Of a stretch of 64,000 nt of DNA, positions 1-8,983 are shown in pieces (within the stretch, counting starts at the first letter, position 1; each line of letters opens with the position of its first letter). Both the position numbers and the translations under genes were made by a program. The notes below the pieces were generated by a model that had not been told where the DNA came from, made no database searches, and saw nothing but the letters and a program-made list of their open reading frames with translations. This stretch comes from Sulfitobacter noctilucicola (GTDB lineage Bacteria > Pseudomonadota > Alphaproteobacteria > Rhodobacterales > Rhodobacteraceae), in assembly GCF_000622385.1 (NCBI RefSeq), contig NZ_JASD01000005.1:1-64000 (forward strand). The letters are read 5' to 3'.

Positions 1-638
1 TGATGAAGGACATGGATATACAAGGCATCATTCGAGGCAAGCCACACAGAACGACGATCCCCGACAAGAAGCAGCCCTGTCCGTTGGACAAAGTGAACCG
101 CCAGTTCCGGGTGCCCGCACCGAACATGCTGTGGGTCAGTGATTTCACCTACGTCGCAACCTGGAAGGGGTTCGCATATGTCGCTTTCGTGATCGATGCC
201 TATGCTCGGAGGATCGTTGGCTGGCGCGTCAGCACTTCCCCTCACGCCGGTTTCGTCCTTGATGCATTGGAACAGGCGGTCCACGAACGTCGCCCGGTCA
301 AAGGCATGGGGCTGGTACATCACAGCGACCGAGGCAGCCAATACCTGTCCATAAAATACACCGAAAGATTGGCGGAGGCGGGTATCGAACCTTCTGTGGG
401 CAGCGTCGGTGACAGCTATGACAACGCCCTCGCCGAAACGATCAACGGCCTGTTCAAAGCTGAGGTCATCCACCGTCGCGGCCCGTGGCGCAGTTTCGAG
501 GCCGTCGAATACGCGACACTCGAATGGGCAGACTGGTTCAACAACCGCCGCCTGCTCGAGCCTATCGGAAACATCCCGCCCGCAGAAGCCGAAGCAAACT
601 TCTACGCAGCTCTGGAAACTGAACCCGTGGCCGCGTAA
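1..638 (+). CDS. IS3-family transposase OrfB, 5' end outside window
   Basis: This is the C-terminal part of the DDE integrase-type transposase (OrfB) of an IS3-family insertion sequence, which catalyses strand transfer of the element. Three acidic catalytic positions fit the rve fold: Asp in WVSDFTYV, Asp in HHSDRGSQY and Glu in NALAETINGL. About 211 residues are visible after the first in-window Met. The frame is open to the window edge, so the N-terminus and the companion OrfA lie upstream. The gene ends 14 bases before the right terminal inverted repeat. Family assignment is firm; no named IS is claimed. Confidence 0.93.
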   Translation, partial: MKDMDIQGIIRGKPHRTTIPDKKQPCPLDKVNRQFRVPAPNMLWVSDFTYVATWKGFAYVAFVIDAYARRIVGWRVSTSPHAGFVLDALEQAVHERRPVKGMGLVHHSDRGSQYLSIKYTERLAEAGIEPSVGSVGDSYDNALAETINGLFKAEVIHRRGPWRSFEAVEYATLEWADWFNNRRLLEPIGNIPPAEAEANFYAALETEPVAA

Positions 639-648
639 CTAACCGAAA

Positions 649-765
649 TCAGCCTCCGGCAAACCCGGCGCGGTTCACATTCATTACCGATTGAACGTCG
701 TCGATCTCCATACCTAGGTTCTGGGCGGCTTCTTCAGCAAGAGTTTTTTCAGTAGTGTCATCCAT
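649..765 (-). pseudogene. Small HTH-like ORF, probably truncated by the IS
   Basis: A 38-codon ORF starts at an ATG with an AAGGA ribosome binding site about ten bases upstream. Its product begins MDDTTEKTLAEEAAQNLGM and continues EIDDVQSVMN, a pattern like a helix-turn-helix. The last codons (VNRAGFAGG) are encoded by the IS terminal repeat, so the original gene was probably longer and was cut by the insertion at about 678. No function is assigned. It could also be a chance ORF. Confidence 0.35.
652..677 (+). mobile_element. Right terminal inverted repeat of the IS3-family element
   Basis: Just after the transposase stop lies a GC-rich stretch that reads TGAACCGCGCCGGGTTTGCC inward on the minus strand. 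This is the usual look of the terminal repeat of this IS3 subgroup, ending in TGAACC. The left end is outside the window, so the repeat cannot be confirmed by comparing the two ends. Confidence 0.6.
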
Positions 766-969
766 CAATTTGTGATCCTTTTCTCCGACTACTCCACTTT
801 CCTAACTATAGGGGCGGACCACTTCAAAGGGGGAGGCTCACCCCATGAAAAATGGGGGATTACCCCAGGATCTACACTGATGATCGCATTTATTTGACCT
901 TTTGAGAGTTGAAATTCCCAAAACCAAATTCAAAAGGCATCCGATGTTTGAAAGCAACCCGAACTCATT
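766..969. promoter_or_regulatory. Non-coding stretch with inverted repeats, possible operator or promoter
   Basis: No gene is seen here. The stretch carries CCTAACTATAGG (801-812, inverted CCTA/TAGG half-sites) and a hairpin CCCCATGAAAAATGGGG (841-857), followed by a second GGGGG-ATTA-CCCC pair. They lie 36-100 bases upstream of the small minus-strand ORF at 765, where operator sites would be expected. The binding protein is unknown. Confidence 0.3.
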
Positions 970-2172
970 TCACAAATCTCGCCCTTTGCCATCTCCAAAG
1001 CTTAGCGTCAAAGATGCACTTTTCGGATCATACGACATACCTTTGATGGACCCGTTCCTGATTCGCTCTACAGCTTCGTCGATGGCAAACAACGGCACCA
1101 AGAACCACTCTCTTGGCGAGATAGGATGGCCAAAGCGGTCTTTGATTTCGATGTCCATCCGTGCTGCTTCGAAGATTCGATGCAACATGTTTTCCAGCTT
1201 CACTCGATTGATGTTGTAAAGCTCATAGGTTGTGACGATCTCTACATCGGCCATCAGGAAGGTGGGGTCCAGTTTGGCGTTGGCGATACGGCGTTCTACG
1301 CTCCCACCTGTCACACCGATCTTGTGCAATAAGTCATGATTGGCAGTCACAACTGGCAATTTCGATTTGCTGCGCAGAACGTAGATAATGCCGCTTGCTT
1401 CATCACCATCGGCGAAAACATCCGTGAATAGCGGACCAGCGGTCGGATCACTGATTGTCCTGCTGGATTTGTCTTTGTTCATCGCCCGGTGCAAGGAGCG
1501 CGTCAAGAGATTGCTTTCGGTGCCATTGTCGAAAACGACACGGAGTCGCGCGTCCCAATCACCATAGTCCTGTTTGAACGTTTCACCTACCTCAGCCACA
1601 TAGGCTTTCTGGCCCGACAGGATATAGAAACGACCAGCATCAATCTCTGCGCTGGTTTCGGGCGGGCGTGTTGTACGCAGACCTGCATCAAGTTCGCTTT
1701 GAACCTTTTCGAACAACGGTTTGAACTTGTCGAAATCCGCACATGTTTCACGGTTTGCTATCTCTTCCGCAGCCCGCTTCTCCGCCACTGGACGTACGTG
1801 TTTGAGTTCGGTGATGTCGGATGCAACTTCGTCTAGGTCTTCCAAATCCGAGGCCAGTGCATCCAGATCAATGGCACCATCAACGTCACTGGCTCTGGAG
1901 GCTTCATTTAAGAGGCCCTGGTGGTCGTTAGGCCGTAACAGGGCCACATATGTAGGATTGCCAGCCAAACGCTCCAGACGGACAGCATAGAGCCTCTCGA
2001 AGATATCCACGTCATCACCGTGGCGTGGCGGGTGGCCTGCTTGTTCATTGAACCGTTGGATATCTTCAAATCCTGCAATCACACGTTCATCAACGGCGGA
2101 ACGAGCGACAGGTTTATCCTCTGTCGCAAATTCAGCCAAATCATCTGCAAGGGCATCGAGATCATCTGTCAT
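970..2172 (-). CDS. GIY-YIG nuclease-family protein of the helicase-methyltransferase operon
   Basis: The 400-residue protein has an acidic, poorly conserved N-terminal half and a GIY-YIG endonuclease-like domain (T5orf172 type) in its C-terminal half. GIIYVLR at about residue 260 is the GIY strand, KIGVTGG at about 283 the YIG strand, and the following helix has ERRI. A Glu in KLENM near residue 325 is the expected metal ligand. The ATG at 2172 was chosen because it overlaps the helicase stop by eleven bases, as in a coupled operon; a start further upstream would overlap the helicase more. As last gene of the operon it is probably the DNA-cleaving effector, by inference. Confidence 0.75.
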   Translation of the reverse strand: MTDDLDALADDLAEFATEDKPVARSAVDERVIAGFEDIQRFNEQAGHPPRHGDDVDIFERLYAVRLERLAGNPTYVALLRPNDHQGLLNEASRASDVDGAIDLDALASDLEDLDEVASDITELKHVRPVAEKRAAEEIANRETCADFDKFKPLFEKVQSELDAGLRTTRPPETSAEIDAGRFYILSGQKAYVAEVGETFKQDYGDWDARLRVVFDNGTESNLLTRSLHRAMNKDKSSRTISDPTAGPLFTDVFADGDEASGIIYVLRSKSKLPVVTANHDLLHKIGVTGGSVERRIANAKLDPTFLMADVEIVTTYELYNINRVKLENMLHRIFEAARMDIEIKDRFGHPISPREWFLVPLFAIDEAVERIRNGSIKGMSYDPKSASLTLSFGDGKGRDL

Positions 2173-4381
2173 AGCGGCCCTCTTTGCGGAAACGCATGAA
2201 CGCTGTCGCCCCTTCGGCCATAAGTTGTTCATATGGGTCGGCTGCTGTCATTGTCGGAGAGCGTCCGTTCTCTTTCTTGAAGCGACTAGCACGTCTGGCC
2301 CATGTCAAAGCGTCTTCTGGGGTGATCGGGCTGCGTTTAGCCGAGATCACTGAAGCAACCTGACGGAGGCTTTCTTCGTTCATTGATTTGGCGAGGATGT
2401 TGTATGCTTCGCCAAATGGATTGATCGAGTCGATAAGATCGATATCCAAATCCCTCACATCCATGGCAAATTTGCGTACACCATCGATCAGTGCCGTATT
2501 CGCCGATGGCTCCCTCTCATCCTGGTCCAGGACGGCTTTCTTCGCCTGTTGGGTTAGGTTCATCGCAGCTACAGCCCGTTGACGCACAGCCTCCACATCG
2601 CCCTCTTCTAGCTCGGGATAGCGGTCTTTGATAATCTTACCCATCCGAACAACAGTCAGTTCTTCGGGCACAAGTTCCTCATCGAACAACCCACGTTCAA
2701 CAACTGGTTTGTCCTGCACAAATGCTGTGATGACCTCATTCAAGTCTTCCTGACAGACGCGTTCGGCCTCTTTGGTCTTAGGCTCGACAAGACCTTTGAT
2801 CTCGATCTGGAATTGGCCGCTGTCCTCATTAAAGCCGACATTGGTCTTTTCGGAATCATACCCACCTTCACCATACTCGAAACCGGGCTCGGCTTTTGAC
2901 GCTGTAGTTTTGGGCGTGAAGTTGAACCGTGGGGCAAGCACCTGTTCCATCAACAGGCTGGCAGCAATGGCTTTTAAGGTATCGTTGATCGCTTCTGTAA
3001 CTGCACCTTCGGATGCATCGGGCTCTGCGATTAGGTTGGTGAACCGCGAATGGGTCTTGCCCTTAGCATCACGCGTCGCTCGCCCAATGATCTGGACAAT
3101 CTCGGTCAAGCTGGCTCGGTAACCCACAGTCAGAGCGTGTTCACACCAAATCCAGTCAAAACCCTCTTTGGCCATGCCGAGTGCGATAATGATATCTACG
3201 TGATCACGATTGTTCTTCTGTTTGGGGTCTTTTAACGCTCGGGACACCCGCTCCCGTTTGATAGGATCATCGTCAACCAAATCCGCGATCTTTAAAACGC
3301 CGTTATCGACGGTCTTAACTAGGTAGAATCCGGTGTCTGGGTCCACTTCGATGTCCAGATCGTCTCCACCAGCAAGAGCATCAATGATGTGATCGACCTC
3401 TTTGTGTTTGTCGCCCGTGCTTTCCCGGGCGTTGACGTTGGGGATGTGCAGGATGGTTTTCTCAGACGGTTTCAGGACTGCAAGGATGTCGTCGGCGTAA
3501 GACCCTGTGTAAAAGAAGTAACCAATATCTAGCGTCTTTAGATGCTCATACCCGTTCAATTGCTCGTAATAGGTATATGTCACTGTATCGAACTTGGACT
3601 CGTCCTCAGGCGACAGTACAGCTTCAGCATCCCCACGGAAGTAGCTGCCGGTCATCGCAACGACATGCACCCTGTCACGGGCAATCAACTGACTCAAATG
3701 GGCACCCAGCTTGTTATCGGGGGTGGCACTGACATGATGGAATTCATCCACAGCGATCAGGCGATCATCGAACACGTCGATCCCGAAGCGGTCCACGGCA
3801 AAGCGGAACGTAGCGTGGGTGCAGATCAGAATGCGATCATCGCTTTCGAGAAAACGGCCAACGGCACCAACCTTGCCATCGTCACCACCGGGAACATCGC
3901 ACAGGTTCCACTGAGGCTGGACGGTCCAATCAAAGTCGAACCCAAAATCTGACAGCGGCTCATTGTTAAAGCTGGACCCGATGGACTTCTCTGGCACCAC
4001 AACGATGACCTGCCTCAGCCCTTGGTTTTCCAGCTTGTCCAATGCAATGAACATCAACGCCCGAGACTTACCAGATGCAGGGGGCGACTTGATCAGCAGA
4101 TACTGTTCCCCACGCCGCTCATACGCCCGCTCCTGCATGGCCCGCATCCCAAGCTCGTTGGATGTGGTAGAACGACCAGTTTGCTTATAGGCCATCGTCA
4201 CGGCTGGGATGTGGAATTTCCCCCGTGGCTCGGCAAAACCTTTCGGTGAACCCTTTGGCTGCAACCGCTTCTTCTTGGCCTTCATGAAAAAGGATTCGTC
4301 CCGCTCAGGCATATCAGAGAGGTCAATGTCTTGATCACGGATCGCTTCGATCTCAATGATACGTTTTTTTGAAATAGACAT
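2162..4381 (-). CDS. SF2 (DEAD/DEAH, type III restriction-like) helicase
   Basis: The 739-residue protein is an ATP-dependent DNA translocase or helicase. Walker A appears as PPASGKSRA near residue 97, the DEAH-type box as DEFHHV near 210, MTGSY as motif III, and the arginine-finger motif VI as IGRATRD near 430. The remaining C-terminal 300 residues are predicted helical and unassigned. The ATG at 4381 has AAAGGAG eight bases upstream and overlaps the 3' end of the BrnT-like gene by 29 bases. The family includes Res subunits of restriction enzymes. With the methyltransferase and nuclease next door, a role in DNA restriction is likely, but it is inferred. Confidence 0.8.
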   Translation of the reverse strand: MSISKKRIIEIEAIRDQDIDLSDMPERDESFFMKAKKKRLQPKGSPKGFAEPRGKFHIPAVTMAYKQTGRSTTSNELGMRAMQERAYERRGEQYLLIKSPPASGKSRALMFIALDKLENQGLRQVIVVVPEKSIGSSFNNEPLSDFGFDFDWTVQPQWNLCDVPGGDDGKVGAVGRFLESDDRILICTHATFRFAVDRFGIDVFDDRLIAVDEFHHVSATPDNKLGAHLSQLIARDRVHVVAMTGSYFRGDAEAVLSPEDESKFDTVTYTYYEQLNGYEHLKTLDIGYFFYTGSYADDILAVLKPSEKTILHIPNVNARESTGDKHKEVDHIIDALAGGDDLDIEVDPDTGFYLVKTVDNGVLKIADLVDDDPIKRERVSRALKDPKQKNNRDHVDIIIALGMAKEGFDWIWCEHALTVGYRASLTEIVQIIGRATRDAKGKTHSRFTNLIAEPDASEGAVTEAINDTLKAIAASLLMEQVLAPRFNFTPKTTASKAEPGFEYGEGGYDSEKTNVGFNEDSGQFQIEIKGLVEPKTKEAERVCQEDLNEVITAFVQDKPVVERGLFDEELVPEELTVVRMGKIIKDRYPELEEGDVEAVRQRAVAAMNLTQQAKKAVLDQDEREPSANTALIDGVRKFAMDVRDLDIDLIDSINPFGEAYNILAKSMNEESLRQVASVISAKRSPITPEDALTWARRASRFKKENGRSPTMTAADPYEQLMAEGATAFMRFRKEGRYDR

Positions 4382-4694
4382 CAAAGTTACTCCTTTCATG
4401 CGAGGTTGCTTTTCGGGCACTGATCAAACGATATGCTCCGCCTCGGTCAGTATGTACCACACATAAGATCAACGGGGCGTTTCCGTCAGGACCCAATCGC
4501 CCGATACTAACTTCACGAAGCTCCCCGACCGAGCTTTCATCCTCGGCTGTAAGTGTTTCGTTCTGGAAAATCTCGGCGGCGTCTTCAAATGAAATGCCGT
4601 GCTTCTTTTGGTTCTCTAAATCTTTGTTTGTGTCCCATTCAAAGGGCAGAACGCCGCTGCCATCATCAAGGATCAGGTCGAAAGCTGCCTTCAT
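4353..4694 (-). CDS. BrnT-like small protein (DUF497)
   Basis: The 113-residue protein matches the BrnT ribonuclease-toxin family. It has FEWDTNKDLENQKKHGISFEDA near the N-terminus, a central beta region, and RLISARKATSHER followed by aromatic residues near the C-terminus. BrnT is usually paired with the antitoxin BrnA directly downstream, but no BrnA-like ORF is present here. Instead the gene is embedded between the methyltransferase (ATGA overlap at its start) and the helicase (29-base overlap at its end). It may act as a toxin-type effector or a structural part of the operon; this is open. Confidence 0.75.
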   Translation of the reverse strand: MKAAFDLILDDGSGVLPFEWDTNKDLENQKKHGISFEDAAEIFQNETLTAEDESSVGELREVSIGRLGPDGNAPLILCVVHTDRGGAYRLISARKATSHERSNFDVYFKKTYH

Positions 4695-7446
4695 TCAACA
4701 GGCACCTTTGTAGTCATCTTCGTATACATTTCGAACAGTTTTTGGAGGCGTTCGGTGTCGTTTTTGAAACGTCTGCCCATATAGATGCGTTCGATAGTGT
4801 CGTCGTTGCGGTCGTGGGCGGCGCGGAGGTTTTCGGGCATGGCGTCTGGTTTGTAGAGGTCGGCGATGGTGGCGGGGAAATGCGCCTCGCGGGCCAGCAG
4901 GATATCCTCGGCGCAAGCCGTCAGGTCGGCCTTGTTCTTTTCGGTGAGTTTGGGGACGGGGAAGGTATTCCAGCCGAGGGTGTTAGAGTAGCGATAGTCG
5001 GTCTTCAGCTTGCCGCAGACTGTGGCGATCCAAACCAGATGGATACGGGAAGCGATGAGGGCCATGTTCCAGAGCGGGGCGTCGTAGAGGGCGAAGGCAA
5101 GGTTAGTGACCGTCGATTTATCATCCAAAAGGCCGACAGGGAGATAATCGCGGCTCTCTGATGACACACATGGCATCGCAATCGTTTGTTGCTCTCCAAT
5201 GTTCATCTCACGCATTTGATGGCTTCTCTTCGCCATCTCATTGGCACTTTTGTCTTTGCTACCAAGACGCATCTTTTCAACACCCTCAATACGCGCAGCG
5301 ATGGTTGGAATGCGTTTAGCATCGTCAAGGTTCTTGTCTTCAATCCACAGGACGTATCGCACTATGCCGCGAATGAACTCAGCGGACCCATAAATGCGAC
5401 GAATGAACGTCTTTTGTTGTGCAGCGGTTAGACCAAGCTCATCGACCTCAGTTTGGTTCAACAACAAATTGCCGCCATCATAAGGCATGTTGCCCCGCAG
5501 CATTTCTGCTTTGCCGCTCAGCGGACGCATAGCTTTCTGGATCGAAACGGATTTACCGCCAACCAAATAGGCATTCAGGTTCGCAACCTCTTTGACCAGA
5601 GTTTCACCGTCCTCATCGACCGAGAACAACTGTTTCTCACGTCCCGCCACATTCGTAATCGCCACAATGGCCACTGTCACACCCGCGTTGTGGCTGGCCA
5701 GATTGGCCCATTTGAATGACGTATGAGCAAAGGTGATCTCATGCCCGTCCCTGAACAGAGCAGGCCAAAGGATAGGGACTTGCTGTCCCTGACAAATTGA
5801 GTTGGTCGTAACAAAAGCGCTGACTGTCGGCGTGTGCAGCGCATAGTCCGCCGCCTTCATGAACCAGCCCGCCACATAGTCCAGTGATTTCCAGCTTTTG
5901 ACACGGCCATCAAAGATGCGGCCCATGTCCTCTTTCTGTTCACCAGATTGCCAGGTCGATCCCAGATAAGGCGGGTTTCCGCAGATATAGGTCTCGCCCC
6001 CCTCATTCTCGAAATCAATCGCGGCTTGCTCTAGCGGGGTGTCGAACAGATCGTCGGAGGTCAGCTTCACCCCCTTACCTGTGGGCGGGCACACGTCCAG
6101 CCAGTCCAGCCGCAGGGCGTTGCCTTGGGTGATCCAGTTCTGCGCATCCAGCGGCAGGAAGGTGTCCCGTGCGACCTTGGGCCCACGGTAGAGCACATCG
6201 CATTGATACTCCGCGATGATCAGGGCCAGACGGGCGATCTCGGCGGAGAAGTCCCGCAGTTCAACCCCGCGAAAGTTCTGGATCGAGATGTCGGAGGCGC
6301 GGTCGTCCTCGCCCCGCCGTTTGTTGATCTCGAACTCGATCTCGCGCATCTGTTTGTAGGCGATGACCAGAAAGTTGCCCGACCCGCAGGCGGGGTCGAA
6401 GACGCGGATGTTGGACATGCGTCTGCGCATGTTCAGCAGCTTTTGCGGGCTGTCGCCCGCGCGGTCCAGGTGGTCACGCAGATCATCGAGGAACAGCGGG
6501 TTCAGCACCTTCAGGATATTGGGCACCGAGGTGTAGTGCATCCCCAGCTTGGAGCGTTCCTCCTCATCCGCGACGGCTTGGATCATGGAGCCGAAGATGT
6601 CGGGATTGATCTGGTCCCACGGCAGCCCGCCAATCTGGATCAGATAGCGTTGCGCGATAAGCGAGAAGTGGGGGACTTCCTTGGAGCCTGAAAACAGCCC
6701 CCCGTTCACATATGGGAACTGGTTGGCCCAGTTGGGCAGGTTCGCGGTGGCACGGTCCTTGATGGGCGTGTCCATGGCACGGAAGAGTTCGCCGATGACC
6801 TCGTGGGTGTTGGACCCGTCGCGCTTGGCGAAGGTGTTGACGGTGCTGGTGAACAGGTTCTCGCCCACCAAGATGTCCGTGTCCTCGGCGAAGAACAAAA
6901 AGATCAGCCGTGCCATGAAGTGGTTCATGTCGTGGCGGCGTTCGGCGGTGCCCCATTCTGGGTTGTCCGACCGCAGAGTGACGTAGAGTTTGTTCAGCCG
7001 CAGGGTGGCCCGCACATCGAACTCGGATTCGGACAGTTGCTTGGTTTTGGACAGGCCCGCCAGTGGCCAGAAGAACACGAAGCGGTTGGGTAAGTCGGTG
7101 TAGCTACAGGCGATCACATCACCCGATTGCAGGTCTTCTGCTTCGATCTGTTCGCCATCAGTGGCCAGTACAAAACGGACCTTGTTACGTTTGGTTTGGG
7201 TGGCTTTGCTGTCCTTTAGAGTAGTCAGGGTTTCGGGGACTTGGCCCGTCTCGCAGGTCTTGATGTGGATCGAACCCGATTGCAAGACTCCATCAATATC
7301 AGATTTGTTGGACGTGCCCTTTCGTAGCTTTTGGACCTTGCAGCAGAATTGTCGAAGCATTCAAGGAAGACATAGGGAAACTCTGATCCGTCGTATGACT
7401 GATCAGCAAGATCCGAGATGGCTTGTTCAATTTCAACGGCGTTCAT
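4691..7446 (-). pseudogene. MmeI-like adenine DNA methyltransferase, frameshifted near the N-terminus
   Basis: This is a large class I SAM-dependent N6-adenine methyltransferase of the MmeI family. DPACGSGNFL (about residue 350) is the SAM motif and NPPYLG (about residue 490) the catalytic motif IV. A target-recognition region follows, and the end LFEMYTKMTTKVP resembles MmeI. The first codons (from ATG 7446, MNAVEIEQAISDLADQ) are in a different frame from the rest. The frames join near 7338-7345, where one missing base (AA instead of AAA in the coding strand) would restore NSAAKVQKLRKG. The longest intact frame starts at 7360. The N-terminal nuclease position of MmeI (D-x9-E-x-K) reads IHIK here, so it lacks the Glu. 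The break may be real or an assembly error. Confidence 0.8.
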
Positions 7447-7795
7447 GAGACTGCCCCATTAGATCGTCAACCATGGCATCGTATACCGATGGACAAAAGT
7501 GCTGCCCGTGGTCTTGGGCGCAGGAGGAGTCATGAATTGCATCTCAATCCAGTACAAGTATCAGCTTTTAGCTTCTCAGTGATGTGCAGCATAAAAGTAG
7601 TTTCTAATGACCCTGAACAAAGCGATTTATCTGCCTTCGTCAAACGTCAGGCGGGGAGGGCCAATCATTGCAGAGGTGCTAGATCTTGCGAGTTTGTCCC
7701 CCATGTGTCCCCCCAGTGTAAGATTAAGAGGACAAAGAAACAACTCAACTACAATCGTACATGAGATAAGTAACTGACTTGAGGTATAAATTTAA
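7447..7795. other. Non-coding stretch between tRNA-Thr and the methyltransferase operon
   Basis: No recognisable gene is seen in these 349 bases. They contain the upstream region of the methyltransferase operon. On the minus strand a short open stretch in a third frame ends eleven bases into the methyltransferase ORF (ending MVDDLMGQSHERR) but has no good start. A 25-codon ORF starts at about 7701. An integrase would be expected at this position beside a tRNA, but none is recognisable. Confidence 0.5.
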
Positions 7796-7871
7796 TGGTG
7801 CCCCCACACGGACTCGAACCGCGGACCTATTGATTACAAATCAATTGCTCTACCAGCTGAGCTATAGGGGC
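7796..7871 (-). tRNA. tRNA-Thr, anticodon TGT
   Basis: The minus strand folds into a 76-base cloverleaf. Acceptor GCCCCTA pairs with TGGGGGC (one G-U). The D arm carries AGCTCAGCTGGTAGAGC, and the anticodon stem TTGAT/ATCAA holds the loop TTTGTAA with anticodon TGT. The T arm is GTTCGAGTC, and the discriminator A is followed by an encoded CCA. Its 3' end points at the acquired region to the left, the usual side for island integration. Confidence 0.95.
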
Positions 7872-8097
7872 AGGTACTCGCGTAAGTGAGAACCTTGTCG
7901 CCAGCAGCGCTTGTCTGTCGCGACGTTGGCGTTCTTTAGTAGATGATGATTCAGGATGCAAGCACTCTTGAACACAGATTTGCATGATTTTTTTCAGTTT
8001 CCCAAAACGACACGCTCCGGCCTCATTTTGATGTTTTACACCCAGCTCCAGAGGCTGTATCCACCGCCTGATCCGAACAAGCGCAGAGTAGTGTCCT

Positions 8098-8973
8098 ATG
8101 CAGTTGATTTTGCACACCGGAGCCCATTACACCGAACAGGAACGGCTCATTAAATCGGTCCTGCGCAACAAGGAAACCTTCAGCCAGCGTGGCGTGGTTG
8201 TTCCTGGGCCCAACAGCTATCGCGGTATTATGCGCGACACCTTGAATGCAATGTCACGCAGCCCCGCATCCCCTGATGCGCGCGCGGTGTTGCTGGATGT
8301 TATGCTGGATGGCACGCCTGCAGACAGGTTGATCCTGTCCGATGCCAATTTTTTCCGCACAGCCGGCACAGCGATCCAGCGCGGCGTACTATACCCAGCC
8401 GCTCCTGACCGCATGGCGAATATGGTATCGCTTTTTCCGGATGACGAGATCGAGATCTTTCTAGGGCTGCGCAATCCGGCGACACTGATTCCCGTCCTCT
8501 ACGATAAGTCCATCGATCAGGCACCGGATGCATTCTGGGCAGGGCGGCGGCCGCAGGACATCCAGTGGTCCGATACAATATCACAGATACGTGCCGCAGC
8601 GCCGTCCGTTCCGATCACTGTCTGGTGCAATGAAGACACGCCTTTGATCTGGTCACAGATCATACGCGACATGGCCGGTATTGAACACCATGACAAGATC
8701 GCTGGTGGCTTTGACCTTCTTATGTCGATCATGAGCAAGGAAGGGATGGAGCGGTTGCGTGCCTACATGCACAGCAATCCCGAGATGACCGAGATGCAAA
8801 AGCGCAGGGTGATCGGCGCGTTTCTTGAGAAATTCGCGATTGATGAAGCGATAGAGGAAGAGCTCGACATGCCCGGCTGGACCGAGGCTTTGGTGGACGA
8901 GCTGACCGATCTTTACGATGAGGACATGCTCGCCGTGCAGCGACTGCCGGGCGTCACAATGATCTCACCGTAG
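8098..8973 (+). CDS. Hypothetical protein, sulfotransferase-like N-terminus
   Basis: The 291-residue soluble protein is not firmly recognised. Its first residues, LILHTGAHYTEQERLIKSVL, resemble the strand-loop-helix that binds PAPS in sulfotransferases (typical pattern HxGxxKTGTT). The Lys-Thr-Gly core is absent, so the fold may be shared but activity is doubtful. It continues with mixed alpha/beta sequence and ends in an acidic helix. It stands alone between the tRNA and the convergent galactosidase operon, whose end lies ten bases away. No strong ribosome binding site is seen. Confidence 0.6.
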   Translation: MQLILHTGAHYTEQERLIKSVLRNKETFSQRGVVVPGPNSYRGIMRDTLNAMSRSPASPDARAVLLDVMLDGTPADRLILSDANFFRTAGTAIQRGVLYPAAPDRMANMVSLFPDDEIEIFLGLRNPATLIPVLYDKSIDQAPDAFWAGRRPQDIQWSDTISQIRAAAPSVPITVWCNEDTPLIWSQIIRDMAGIEHHDKIAGGFDLLMSIMSKEGMERLRAYMHSNPEMTEMQKRRVIGAFLEKFAIDEAIEEELDMPGWTEALVDELTDLYDEDMLAVQRLPGVTMISP

Positions 8974-8983
8974 GCCAGACGCC

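Noticed and set aside
7423..7764. A 113-residue plus-strand ORF between the methyltransferase and tRNA
   Set aside because: Its first 24 bases overlap the methyltransferase start on the other strand; no domain, unlikely amino acid composition.
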